NCBI GenBank assembly: GCA_011525695.1 | Contig: WYBX01000046.1 | Location: 1-64,000 of the forward strand | Direction: 5' to 3' | DNA: 64,000 nucleotides | From: Verrucomicrobiia bacterium | Lineage (GTDB): Bacteria; Verrucomicrobiota; Verrucomicrobiia; Opitutales; Opitutaceae | In this document: piece by piece, positions 1-7,367 of the stretch | Layout: every line of letters begins with the position of its first letter | Numbering within the stretch: position 1 is the first letter of the stretch | Position numbers and translations under genes: made by a program | Notes under the pieces: generated by a model | Databases searched by the model: none | The model's input: only the letters and a program-made list of their open reading frames with translations | Told to the model about the DNA's origin: nothing

Positions 1-90
1 ATCGTCAATCGCGTTCATCGGGTCCAGCAAACGGGCCACCCTCGCAGACTCCCAGCACGTTTTCCGCGGCTGCGCGCACCAGCGCGCCTC

Positions 91-116
91 ATTTTCGGAG
101 CACAGTCTCCGAAAAT
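91..116. terminator. Perfect 10-bp inverted repeat, possible terminator
   Basis: Arms ATTTTCGGAG (91-100) and CTCCGAAAAT (107-116) flank a 6-base loop. The A/T outer ends give a U-tract-like tail in either direction, so it could terminate transcription from either side. It resembles the hairpins at 22497-22517 and 40667 in having a GAAAAT arm, so it may belong to that repeat class. Confidence 0.4.
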
Positions 117-238
117 GGCCGCGACACTATTCATCCAAATCGTGCAATTTCAGGACGATCTTCAAAATTTGGAGGGCCGTGCTCCGTCACGGCCGCGATC
201 GCATGGAGACACGTGAGGATCTTTGAGGACGACACGGC

Positions 239-264
239 TCGTCCGCCGTAGCCTTGGCGAAGGC
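239..264 (+). repeat. Short dispersed repeat, copy 1
   Basis: The core GCCTTGGCGAAGG matches, in inverse orientation, the segment near 43784-43807 inside the exosortase gene, where the plus strand reads CCTTCGCCAAGGC. With flanks the shared motif is about 22 bases with two differences by eye. This suggests a dispersed element rather than coding sequence. Confidence 0.45.
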
Positions 265-394
265 GGAAGGTCGTCCCTCCATTTACGGTCCGCCGAACGT
301 GCAATCCCATTTCCATGTTCAGTTGTGGCGGAGCCACCCTGGGAAATTTCCCGGCTGGCTCGGCACCGGGCCGGGACCCAATCGGATCGGCAAA

Positions 395-625
395 TCAACT
401 GGTTGCCGTCAGGGCGGGTTCGGCGGCGTGCGACCGCTGCGCGCCGCCTCGCTCCTCGTGCTCGAGCGCGTGGGCAATCATCGCCCGGGCCTGTTTCAGC
501 GTGTCGAACGCCGCCACACAGGCCGCATCCGGCGTGCGTATACGCGCGAAAATCGCGATGGATTGATCGAGATTGGTGATGAGGGAGTCGCGGGTTTCGT
601 TCACGCCCGCTCCGACCCGAACCAT
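395..625 (-). CDS. Small hypothetical protein downstream of the response regulator
   Basis: This 76-residue frame lies 93 bases downstream of the response regulator on the same strand. The middle reads like a real helical protein (DQSIAIFARIRTPDAACVAAF, then LKQARAMIAHALEHEE), while the C-terminal 20 residues are low-complexity. No family is recognised. The layout would fit a short accessory protein co-transcribed with the receiver protein, but overlapping frames on both strands make the coding status uncertain. Confidence 0.35.
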   Translation of the reverse strand: MVRVGAGVNETRDSLITNLDQSIAIFARIRTPDAACVAAFDTLKQARAMIAHALEHEERGGAQRSHAAEPALTATS

Positions 626-718
626 TCGCAGAGGATTCTGCGGTTCGTTGCTACCCCGGAGGTGGGTGCAGAGCCACTTTCGGCCCGCACGAAGTCGGCG
701 GCGATGGCGCGGGCCGGC

Positions 719-1114
719 TCAGGCTTCGGCTTTCGGCAATGGCCGCATCGCCTCGGCGATCGCGGCCAGGAACTGCTGCCGGGTGAAGGGCTTCATCGCT
801 GCCGCATGGGCCCCGAATCCCCGCGCGATCTTGAGGCAGTCATCACCACCCAGGTAGCGGCCGCCGCCGGAGATCGCGAGCACCCGGGTCGCGGGATGGC
901 GCTGCCTCACATGATCGATGAGATCGATGCCATCCCCGTCGGGCATCAGCACGTCGGTGACGACCAGATCAAAAACCCGCCGCGCGAGGGCCTTGCGGGC
1001 ATCATCCGCGCTGGCCACGACCTCCACCGTGCAGCCCAGCTTGGCCAGCCACTCGCCCAGCAGGATCCGGATGTTTTCCTCGTCATCCGCCAGGAGAACT
1101 GTGAGCGGCTTCAT
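719..1114 (-). CDS. Single-domain response regulator (CheY-like)
   Basis: A 131-residue stand-alone receiver domain with no output domain. The acidic pocket is visible near the N-terminus (LLADDEEN), the phospho-acceptor Asp lies in VVTDVLMPDGDG around residue 55, and the conserved Lys is in MKPF near residue 108. The length equals one REC domain, so it probably works by protein-protein contact, as CheY or Spo0F do. No kinase gene is adjacent; several kinases without response-regulator partners lie 5-15 kb away and are possible, unproven donors. It is transcribed away from surE, with about 115 bases between the two starts. Confidence 0.9.
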   Translation of the reverse strand: MKPLTVLLADDEENIRILLGEWLAKLGCTVEVVASADDARKALARRVFDLVVTDVLMPDGDGIDLIDHVRQRHPATRVLAISGGGRYLGGDDCLKIARGFGAHAAAMKPFTRQQFLAAIAEAMRPLPKAEA

Positions 1115-1230
1115 GCAGTGTCACCCAGACTGGAACGACCCGCGTGCAAGGCAAGTCTGGCCGCATTTCCGACAATCCATGCACGACATTTTTCTTTGCG
1201 CCGCCGGCCGGTTCCTGCGCGGCTCCGTCC

Positions 1231-2007
1231 ATGCGATTCCTGGTCACGAATGACGACGGCATCAGCAGCATTTTCCTCCACGCGCTCGTGCGGGCGCTGC
1301 GCGACGCCGGCCACGAGCTGTTCGTGGTCGCTCCCAAGTCGGAGCAAAGCTGGATTGGCGCCGCCAAGTCCCGGCACCGCCCGGTCCAGGCCGTGGCCGC
1401 CGACCAGGCGCTCGGCTGCCCCACCTGGATCGTCGACGGCACGCCCAGCGACGCGGTCAACATCGCGGTTGGTCACCTGCTGCCTCGCGGGCTCGAGTTG
1501 GATGCCGTCCTCAGCGGCATCAATATCGGATTGAACGCGTCCCTCGGGTTCATCATTGCCAGCGGCACCATCGGGGGAGCGTGGGAGGGGGCGCTGCACG
1601 GCTTCCCGGCAATTGCCTTTTCGCAGGACATGACGCCCGAACTGTTCGACCGGTTCAAGGCGGAGGGCGTCCCGGATCCGGCCCTCCGCGCCACCCTCGA
1701 GGTTTCAGCGTGGCATGCCGCCCAGCTGGCGCCGGCGCTCGCCCGGGCGACCCTGCCGCGCAGCTTTATCGTGCATAACGTGAATTTTCCGCTGCCCTGC
1801 CTGCCCGAGACCAGCGTTTGCCGAACTGTGCCGGCGCGGGTCGTCGTACCCGGTCTGTTCACGCCCGCGGCCGACGATGGCACCCACCGGCTGATCTTCC
1901 GGCTGGGCGACGATCTTTCGCCGCCCGAACTGATGACCGATCGCGCCGCGCTGAATGCCGGCCAAATCAGCCACACCGTCCTCGATTTCAAGCGGCTTGG
2001 CGCCTAG
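1231..2007 (+). CDS. surE: 5'/3'-nucleotidase SurE
   Basis: A 258-residue SurE-family phosphatase that dephosphorylates nucleoside monophosphates in the cytoplasm. The start is set at MRFLVTNDDG because the metal-binding Asp-Asp of SurE is always at the extreme N-terminus; an upstream in-frame start at 1144 would add 29 non-conserved residues. Further family signatures are DGTPSDAVNIA, SGINIGLN with the metal-binding Asn, and SGTIGGAWEG. The stretch after SGIN is divergent: the usual Asp before the SGT motif is absent (NASLGFIIASGT). It stands alone on the plus strand between minus-strand genes. Confidence 0.93.
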   Translation: MRFLVTNDDGISSIFLHALVRALRDAGHELFVVAPKSEQSWIGAAKSRHRPVQAVAADQALGCPTWIVDGTPSDAVNIAVGHLLPRGLELDAVLSGINIGLNASLGFIIASGTIGGAWEGALHGFPAIAFSQDMTPELFDRFKAEGVPDPALRATLEVSAWHAAQLAPALARATLPRSFIVHNVNFPLPCLPETSVCRTVPARVVVPGLFTPAADDGTHRLIFRLGDDLSPPELMTDRAALNAGQISHTVLDFKRLGA

Positions 2008-2027
2008 TCAGCGCGGGCGCCGGCTGC

Positions 2028-2549
2028 TCAGGGCGCATCGGCGCGCTGCACCACGCCCTTGCGAAACACCACCTCCCGGATGTCCGGAGGTGTGGGCGGA
2101 ATGATCATCGGCGACCCGCTCGGCCCAAGCACGCCGCCACCCATGCCAATCCCCGTCCCGACGCCCACCATCGGCCCGCGACTGCCGGTGCCGATGGAGA
2201 TCGATCCGCCGGAACCAGGATAACCTCCCGGATAGCGGGTGGGATAACCGGCACTCCCCGGATACATCACCGCGCCTTCGCTCCCCCCGCGCACGTAGAC
2301 CCAAATCTCGTCTCCTTCATCGGACTGCGTCACCACCTCAGATGGCTCTCCCCACGTGACGCGCACCATGTCGGGGGTCATGCCGGGGATGACCTTCCCG
2401 TCGAGGACGGATTGCTGGATGTCCAACGGCCAGCTTTCATACAGTTCCCGGTTGCGGTCGATCCGTGACATTTGCGACGAGCTGCAACCGGTGGCAGAGA
2501 AACCCGCCACGAGGAGCACGACCGGGGTGATGAATAGTCGAAAGCGCAT
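2028..2549 (-). CDS. Lipoprotein with BamE/SmpA-like domain and Gly-rich tail
   Basis: A 173-residue predicted lipoprotein. The hydrophobic signal ends in FSATGC, giving a lipidated Cys at residue 22 if translation starts at MRFRLF; a start five codons upstream (2564) is also possible. Residues about 45-85 (SVLDGKVIPGMT, then VRVTWGEPSEV and EIWVYV) follow the pattern of BamE/OmlA-like domains, which sit on the periplasmic side of the outer membrane. The C-terminal half is rich in Gly, Pro, Ser and Tyr and is probably disordered. It converges on surE with a 20-base gap. Family placement is inferred from pattern only. Confidence 0.7.
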   Translation of the reverse strand: MRFRLFITPVVLLVAGFSATGCSSSQMSRIDRNRELYESWPLDIQQSVLDGKVIPGMTPDMVRVTWGEPSEVVTQSDEGDEIWVYVRGGSEGAVMYPGSAGYPTRYPGGYPGSGGSISIGTGSRGPMVGVGTGIGMGGGVLGPSGSPMIIPPTPPDIREVVFRKGVVQRADAP

Positions 2550-2643
2550 GGCAAGGCGGACCATACACTCAATTTTGCATCCGTAAAGTCACAGGCCGCG
2601 TGCAACCTCGACAATTCCGGCCCCTGCCGGATGATCCCGCGCC

Positions 2644-3519
2644 ATGCAGTTCGGCGTCAGCACCTGGCTATGGACCTCGCCCTTCACCACGGCGACCGTG
2701 GCGCTGTTCCCCAAAATCCGGCAGCTGGGCTTCGATTTCGTCGAAATCGCCATCGAGGATCCATCGCTGATCGATGGGCGGGTCGTCCGGCGCGCGCTGG
2801 CCGATCACGGGCTGGGCTGCATTGGCTGCGGCGCCTTCGGGCCGGACCGCGACCTGACCCACGAGGATTCGAAAGTCCACGCCGGCTGCCTTGACTACAT
2901 TGCCCGCAGCCTCGACCTGTGCGCGGAACTGGGGACCACCGTCTTTGCCGGCCCGATGTACTCCGCGACCGGCAAGCGCCGCCTCCTACCACCGGAGAAG
3001 CGGCGCGCCGAGTGGGACCTCGCCGTGCGCAATCTCCGCCGGGCCTGTGCGCTGGCCGGCGAGCGCTCCATCCAGCTGGCGATTGAGCCGTTGAACCGTT
3101 TCGAGACGGATCTGGTGAACACGGCCCAGGATGCCTGCCGGCTGGTTGACGACATCGCGCACCCCGCGGCGGGGGTCATGATGGACAGCTACCACATGAA
3201 CCTCGAGGAGCGTGACAACGAGCAGGCGCTGCGCACCGTCGGCCGGCGGCTGGTGCATGTGCAGGTTTCGGACAATACCAGGGGATGCCCGGGCAAGGGC
3301 CAGGTGCGGTGGGATGCCTTCAAGCGCGGGATCGAGGCGGCCCAAGAGGCGGGTTATCGCGGCGGAGTGGCGATCGAGAGCTTCACGCCGGAAATCCAGG
3401 AACTCGCCGGTGCAGTCTGCTTCTGGCACCCGATCGAGCCGAGCCAGGATGGATTCGCCAGGGATGGGCTCGCTTTCCTGAAAAAACTCTTCGCGTCAGG
3501 CCGGAGTGAAGGGCGCTGA
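2644..3519 (+). CDS. Sugar epimerase, D-tagatose 3-epimerase-like TIM barrel
   Basis: A 291-residue AP-endonuclease-2/TIM-barrel protein of the ketose 3-epimerase type. The metal ligands and catalytic acids of that group are visible: AIEPLNRFE near residue 147, MMDSYHMN near 180, HVQVSDNTRGCPGKG near 210 and AIESF near 246. These enzymes interconvert D-tagatose/D-psicose-like ketoses using Mn2+ or Co2+. The start MQFGVSTWLW is the usual family N-terminus. It stands alone, ahead of a palindromic repeat and an ABC ATPase, so the natural substrate cannot be deduced. Confidence 0.85.
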   Translation: MQFGVSTWLWTSPFTTATVALFPKIRQLGFDFVEIAIEDPSLIDGRVVRRALADHGLGCIGCGAFGPDRDLTHEDSKVHAGCLDYIARSLDLCAELGTTVFAGPMYSATGKRRLLPPEKRRAEWDLAVRNLRRACALAGERSIQLAIEPLNRFETDLVNTAQDACRLVDDIAHPAAGVMMDSYHMNLEERDNEQALRTVGRRLVHVQVSDNTRGCPGKGQVRWDAFKRGIEAAQEAGYRGGVAIESFTPEIQELAGAVCFWHPIEPSQDGFARDGLAFLKKLFASGRSEGR

Positions 3520-3530
3520 GCAGCCCGTGC

Positions 3531-3560
3531 GATTCGATGTCGCAGCTGCAACATCGAATC
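3531..3560. repeat. Dispersed palindrome, copy A
   Basis: Arms GATTCGATGT (3531-3540) and ACATCGAATC (3551-3560) surround CGCAGCTGCA. Related palindromes lie at 33670-33703 and 49798-49817 and share GATGTC/GACATC or CATGTC/GACATG arms. All three are intergenic. Confidence 0.75.
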
Positions 3561-3661
3561 CACCCTGCCCGCTCCGCCCTCCCGGGAACCTCCCCCACCT
3601 CGCGCACCGGGCCGCACTCTGTCTTTGCGTCCCCGCGGCTTTGCCCTTCACTCGGCGGCTC

Positions 3662-4660
3662 ATGATCGAAGTCGACCACCTCACGCGCGTCTTCCGCACG
3701 TACAAGAAGCAGCCCGGCTTCTGGGGCGGCGTGACCGGCCTGTTCCGGAGGGAATTCGAGGAAACGGCGGCGGCACAGGACGTCTCCTTCCGCATCTCCG
3801 AAGGCGAGTTCGTGGGATTCCTGGGCCCAAACGGGGCCGGAAAGACGACCACGCTCAAGATGCTTTCCGGGCTCATCTATCCGACCAGCGGCACGGCCCG
3901 GGTGGCGGGTTTCGATCCGACGCGGCGGGAAAACGCCTACCGGCGGATCTTCGCGCTCGTGCTCGGCCAGAAGAACCAGCTCTGGTGGGACCTGCCGGCG
4001 AGCGAATCCTTCAACCTGCTCCGCGCAATCTACGGCATCCCGGCGGAGCAGTTCAAATCCACCCTCGCCGAGCTCGTGACGCTGCTGGACGTCGAGCGGA
4101 AGCTCAATGTCATGGTGCGCGAACTTTCGCTGGGGGAGCGGATGAAGATGGAGCTGATTGCGGCGCTGCTGCACCGGCCGCGCGTCCTGTTCCTCGATGA
4201 ACCCACGATCGGGCTCGACGTGGTGTCCCAGCGGGCCGTCCGCCAGTTCCTGCGGGACTACAACCGGCGGCACCGGGTCACGATCCTGCTGACGAGCCAC
4301 TATATGGCGGACATCAAGGAGCTTTGCGAGCGCGTGATCGTGATCCACAAGGGCCGGAAGATCTACGACGGCGCGCTGGACCGGCTCGAAAGCTCCGGGG
4401 GAGCCCGGAAGAAGATCATCACGTTCATCCCGGCTGCCGAAGGCACGGACGGCACCCCCGGCGGCTTCTCCGAGACTTGGCAGTCGCGCTATGCCCCCAC
4501 CACGCGGTCGGCCGATGGAAAGTTCACCCTCAGGATTCCCGGGGAGAATGTGGTGGCGGTGTCGCAGGAAATCCTCAGCACGGGTCCGGTGGCCGACATC
4601 ACCATCGAGGACGTGCCGCTGGAGGATGTGATCGCCGAGCTCTTCAGCGCCCAGGCTTGA
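3662..4660 (+). CDS. ABC transporter ATP-binding protein, COG4586-like
   Basis: A 332-residue ATPase. Walker A is GPNGAGKTTT near residue 59, the Q-loop region reads VLGQKNQLWWDLPA, the signature is LSLGERMK and Walker B is VLFLDEPTIGLD. The long insertion before the core (KKQPGFWGGVTGLF) and the QLWWD Q-loop are typical of the COG4586 group, which normally sits beside two six-helix permeases of the ABC-2 exporter class. No permease gene is adjacent here, so the ATPase is an orphan or its partners lie elsewhere. The start at MIEVDHLTR was chosen over an upstream frame that reads through the palindrome at 3531. Its last 17 bases overlap the convergent nucleotidyltransferase gene. Confidence 0.88.
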   Translation: MIEVDHLTRVFRTYKKQPGFWGGVTGLFRREFEETAAAQDVSFRISEGEFVGFLGPNGAGKTTTLKMLSGLIYPTSGTARVAGFDPTRRENAYRRIFALVLGQKNQLWWDLPASESFNLLRAIYGIPAEQFKSTLAELVTLLDVERKLNVMVRELSLGERMKMELIAALLHRPRVLFLDEPTIGLDVVSQRAVRQFLRDYNRRHRVTILLTSHYMADIKELCERVIVIHKGRKIYDGALDRLESSGGARKKIITFIPAAEGTDGTPGGFSETWQSRYAPTTRSADGKFTLRIPGENVVAVSQEILSTGPVADITIEDVPLEDVIAELFSAQA

Positions 4661-5543
4661 GCGGCCAGCGGAAGCGGGAGGCCACGACATCCTCAATCAT
4701 CGGAGGTACGTGCCAGGCCGGAACTAATTCCCTCATGATTGTCTTCAAACCGTTGTAACACTGAGTGGCAGCGTTCTGAAGTCCATCCGGCGTCAGCGTT
4801 GCGCTGATTGAAACGCTCTTCTTGTCTATTGGCGACTCAAGTTGTTCCAGACGCCGCCCGAGTCCAAAGGATGGAACAGGCAATCTACGCCTAAGCCGAA
4901 ACTCACGCCATAATCGAAGATTGGTATCAATAAGCTTCAGGTGAATCGCGTGCTGGGCTGTGACAAGTTCGCCTCGGTCCAGTTTTTGGATTACCCACAT
5001 TAATTCACACAATGCAACGTCAGCCATGGAAGTTAGCTGATCATCGCTAAGTCGAATCCCCGATAAACCGGCGACCCGAGCATAGATATGGCCCCATCGC
5101 TCCTTTCCCTTCAAAAATCTGTAGCCTGTGTGCAGACAGGTTGCCATTTCATTGAGCGCAACATCGATAAACCGGAATTTCCTGTTCAACCCATATTTCA
5201 AAGCCGTGACACCCAACCGCAGTGCCATGGAGGAAACGATTACCATATCGATCTGGCCCGCTGAAAATACGGCAGTCACCTTTCTAGTACCCCCTGTTGC
5301 AGCGCGTGCGACCTGGAAACAAAACGAGCAGTCCGGCACCGCTCTTGGCCAGTCAATATCTTCAAGCTCATTCGGCTGATTACTTACGACATGTAAATCA
5401 ATATCCGACCAATGATCCGCGGGAGCCAGTTCTGAATGGCTGCGAGCCGATGATCCAAACAGCACGGCCGACTTGATGGTTTGGCATTCGAGAAGCCACC
5501 GATTGACGGCTCGAAATAAACTTCCCCATCCTTCAGTCATCAC
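4644..5543 (-). CDS. Nucleotidyltransferase-like protein, possibly acquired
   Basis: A 299-residue protein. The polymerase-beta-type nucleotidyltransferase core is near residues 25-52: FGSSARSHSELAP, then DHWSDIDLHV, giving the GS and DxD elements. A later QIDMVIV could provide the third acidic residue. The layout resembles the streptomycin/aminoglycoside 6-adenylyltransferase group, but the long helical C-terminal half is not diagnostic. The gene is visibly AT-richer and uses more A/T-ending codons than its neighbours, and its 3' end overruns the ABC gene by 17 bases. It starts 45 bases after the degenerate kinase gene on the same strand and could be the last gene of that run. Substrate unknown. 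Confidence 0.7.
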   Translation of the reverse strand: MMTEGWGSLFRAVNRWLLECQTIKSAVLFGSSARSHSELAPADHWSDIDLHVVSNQPNELEDIDWPRAVPDCSFCFQVARAATGGTRKVTAVFSAGQIDMVIVSSMALRLGVTALKYGLNRKFRFIDVALNEMATCLHTGYRFLKGKERWGHIYARVAGLSGIRLSDDQLTSMADVALCELMWVIQKLDRGELVTAQHAIHLKLIDTNLRLWREFRLRRRLPVPSFGLGRRLEQLESPIDKKSVSISATLTPDGLQNAATQCYNGLKTIMRELVPAWHVPPMIEDVVASRFRWPLKPGR

Positions 5544-5588
5544 ACCGTTCTCTTTCTGTTCTCTAGAATGATCGATGCGATCCGTCGC

Positions 5589-7367
5589 TCACAGCTTGCG
5601 CACGGAGATGAGAATCTCGGTCCCTTCCATCCCGGGCCCGGCGTGAATCTCGCCCTGATGGAGTCGGAGGATCTCCTTGGCCAGGAACACACCGAGCCGG
5701 CCCTGGTTCGGCACCGCACCGTCCTTCGGCTCGGGCAGGATTCCCTCCAATTCGAGGTGCCTGCCCTTGAGCGACAGCAACGCAGTGAGTTCGCGGCCGA
5801 TTCCCGTCGATCGCACCTTCAGCGCCAGCTCCCGCAGGCCGTGCTCGGGCCGGTTTTCACCCACCGTGCGGATCAGCGCCCGGAGCGCAAAATCCAGCAG
5901 CTTCCGGTTCGCCAGCAACACCACGGGATCGGGTCCGATTTCCACCCGGAGTCCCAACGAGTGTCCCAGCGCCTGCGCCACCTCCCGGAGGTCTGTCGGT
6001 GCCGGTTCCGCCTCATGCAGCCCCTCCATCAGCGCGAGGTTCTGGTTCAGTTCCTCGAGCTGTGCGACGTCGCCCTTCATCGTTTCCAGCAGGGCTGCCG
6101 GCATCGGCCGATCTGCACCCGACTGCCTGAACGTGGCCAGCGAGACCAGCGCGTTGCCCAACTCGTGGCTGAGCGTGAGCGCCAGTTCGCGAAGCACATC
6201 GCGGCGGCGCGCACGCTCGCGCAACTCCGCATCGTGCACCTCCCCGCTCGCCTCCTCCCAAAATGCCCATACTCCACCGGACTCGGCAATGATGCCGGCA
6301 CTCGCCCGGAAGGGCTGGCCAGCAGTCGGCGCCACCCGGACAACCTCACGGGAACGCCGGGCCTGACCGATCGCATCCCGCACCACGAGGGGCACATGCC
6401 GCGGCGCGTTTTCATCCGGACCCAGCACCAGCGTGCCCGGCAGGTACTTCGCTCCAAGGGTAGCCTGATCGGAAAGATGGCTGAGCCGGTGGAACTGAAC
6501 GGACTTCGCCAGCAGATGCCGCAGCAATCGCGCCAGGTAGACGGCCCTCGCCCGATCCGCCTCATCGTAGGACTGGCCGTCATCGCGAACACCGAGAGCA
6601 ATGAGCCCGAGCAACCGCCCGTTGTCGTGCACTGGCACCAGCAATCGCGCGCCCCACAGCGCAAGCCGGTTGCGCACGGCGAGCTCGGCTACCGGATCAG
6701 CCGGGCCGTCCCAGTTCGAGCCATCGATGACCGCGGGATGGGATTCGAAAAATGCAATCAACGGGTCGTCGGCCGCAAAAAACGAGGTGCCCCGATCCGC
6801 CCGGAATCCATCCGGCTCCCGAAGGAAAAAGACGGCATGGGAGGCACGCAACAGCTGCCGCGACGCGCGGCGGAACTCGGCAATCAGCCGATCCCGTGAG
6901 TCGATATTCTCCACTGCCCCTTCCAGGAAATCCCAAAGTTCCGCGGAATCGGCAGCCGTAACCCGCGCCGCCGGGCGGGGCGCCTCGATCCGCCGGTTCT
7001 TCTCCGCCAGCATTTCCACGATCGACTGCTTTTCCGCCACTTCCTCGACCAACGGAAAAATCTCCCGCAATCGCGTCATGCTTTCATCATAAGAGAGGTA
7101 GACCTTCGCCCGGCCGGCCATCCGCGCCTGCTCGAACGGCAGGCTGCGTGGTTCCCCGACGAAGATCGTGGGGCAGCGGGCAAGCGAAGCAGGCAGACCC
7201 GCCTCGGAAACGGCATCGAGTACGACCAGTGCGGCAAATCCCGGGGCCGTGCCGATCGGGAAGGCCTGTGCCCCAAGCCGGAGTGCCATCCGGCCGGCTG
7301 GCAGCTGGCGCTCCCAAGCGTCCGCCAGAGCGGCGTCGGGGGTCGCTAGGATGACGAGGGTTGGCAT
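5589..7367 (-). CDS. GAF-containing histidine kinase with degenerate ATPase domain
   Basis: A 592-residue soluble protein. Residues 1-120 look like a divergent receiver (LVVLDAVSEAGLP, KVYLSYDESM). A coiled linker and a GAF-like domain around residues 170-290 follow. The phospho-acceptor helix is LTLSHELGNALVSL. In the C-terminal catalytic domain the N-box is poor (DFALRALIRTVGEN), no DxGxG element is present, and only a weak G2-like LGVFLAKEI remains, so ATP binding is doubtful. The start at MPTLVILATPD was chosen because upstream residues lie inside the preceding kinase gene. It overlaps that gene by 22 bases, implying coupled translation. It may act as a phosphotransfer or scaffold partner of the intact upstream kinase. 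Confidence 0.82.
   Translation of the reverse strand: MPTLVILATPDAALADAWERQLPAGRMALRLGAQAFPIGTAPGFAALVVLDAVSEAGLPASLARCPTIFVGEPRSLPFEQARMAGRAKVYLSYDESMTRLREIFPLVEEVAEKQSIVEMLAEKNRRIEAPRPAARVTAADSAELWDFLEGAVENIDSRDRLIAEFRRASRQLLRASHAVFFLREPDGFRADRGTSFFAADDPLIAFFESHPAVIDGSNWDGPADPVAELAVRNRLALWGARLLVPVHDNGRLLGLIALGVRDDGQSYDEADRARAVYLARLLRHLLAKSVQFHRLSHLSDQATLGAKYLPGTLVLGPDENAPRHVPLVVRDAIGQARRSREVVRVAPTAGQPFRASAGIIAESGGVWAFWEEASGEVHDAELRERARRRDVLRELALTLSHELGNALVSLATFRQSGADRPMPAALLETMKGDVAQLEELNQNLALMEGLHEAEPAPTDLREVAQALGHSLGLRVEIGPDPVVLLANRKLLDFALRALIRTVGENRPEHGLRELALKVRSTGIGRELTALLSLKGRHLELEGILPEPKDGAVPNQGRLGVFLAKEILRLHQGEIHAGPGMEGTEILISVRKL

Larger units (their letters stand above)
1..394. other. 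Left-edge stretch without a recognisable gene
   Basis: I see no convincing coding region here on either strand. The short open frames lack recognisable motifs and ribosome-binding sites. It contains a hairpin at 91-116 and a dispersed repeat near 239-264, both described separately. Confidence 0.5.

Noticed and set aside
254-1534. Open frame of 426 codons on the plus strand
   Set aside because: It lies opposite the response regulator and across the surE start; its residue make-up (Arg/Pro/Gly-rich, no motif) is that of antisense GC-rich DNA.
5568-6899. Open frame of 443 codons on the plus strand
   Set aside because: Antisense to the degenerate kinase; its codons follow the third-position bias of the kinase, not their own.
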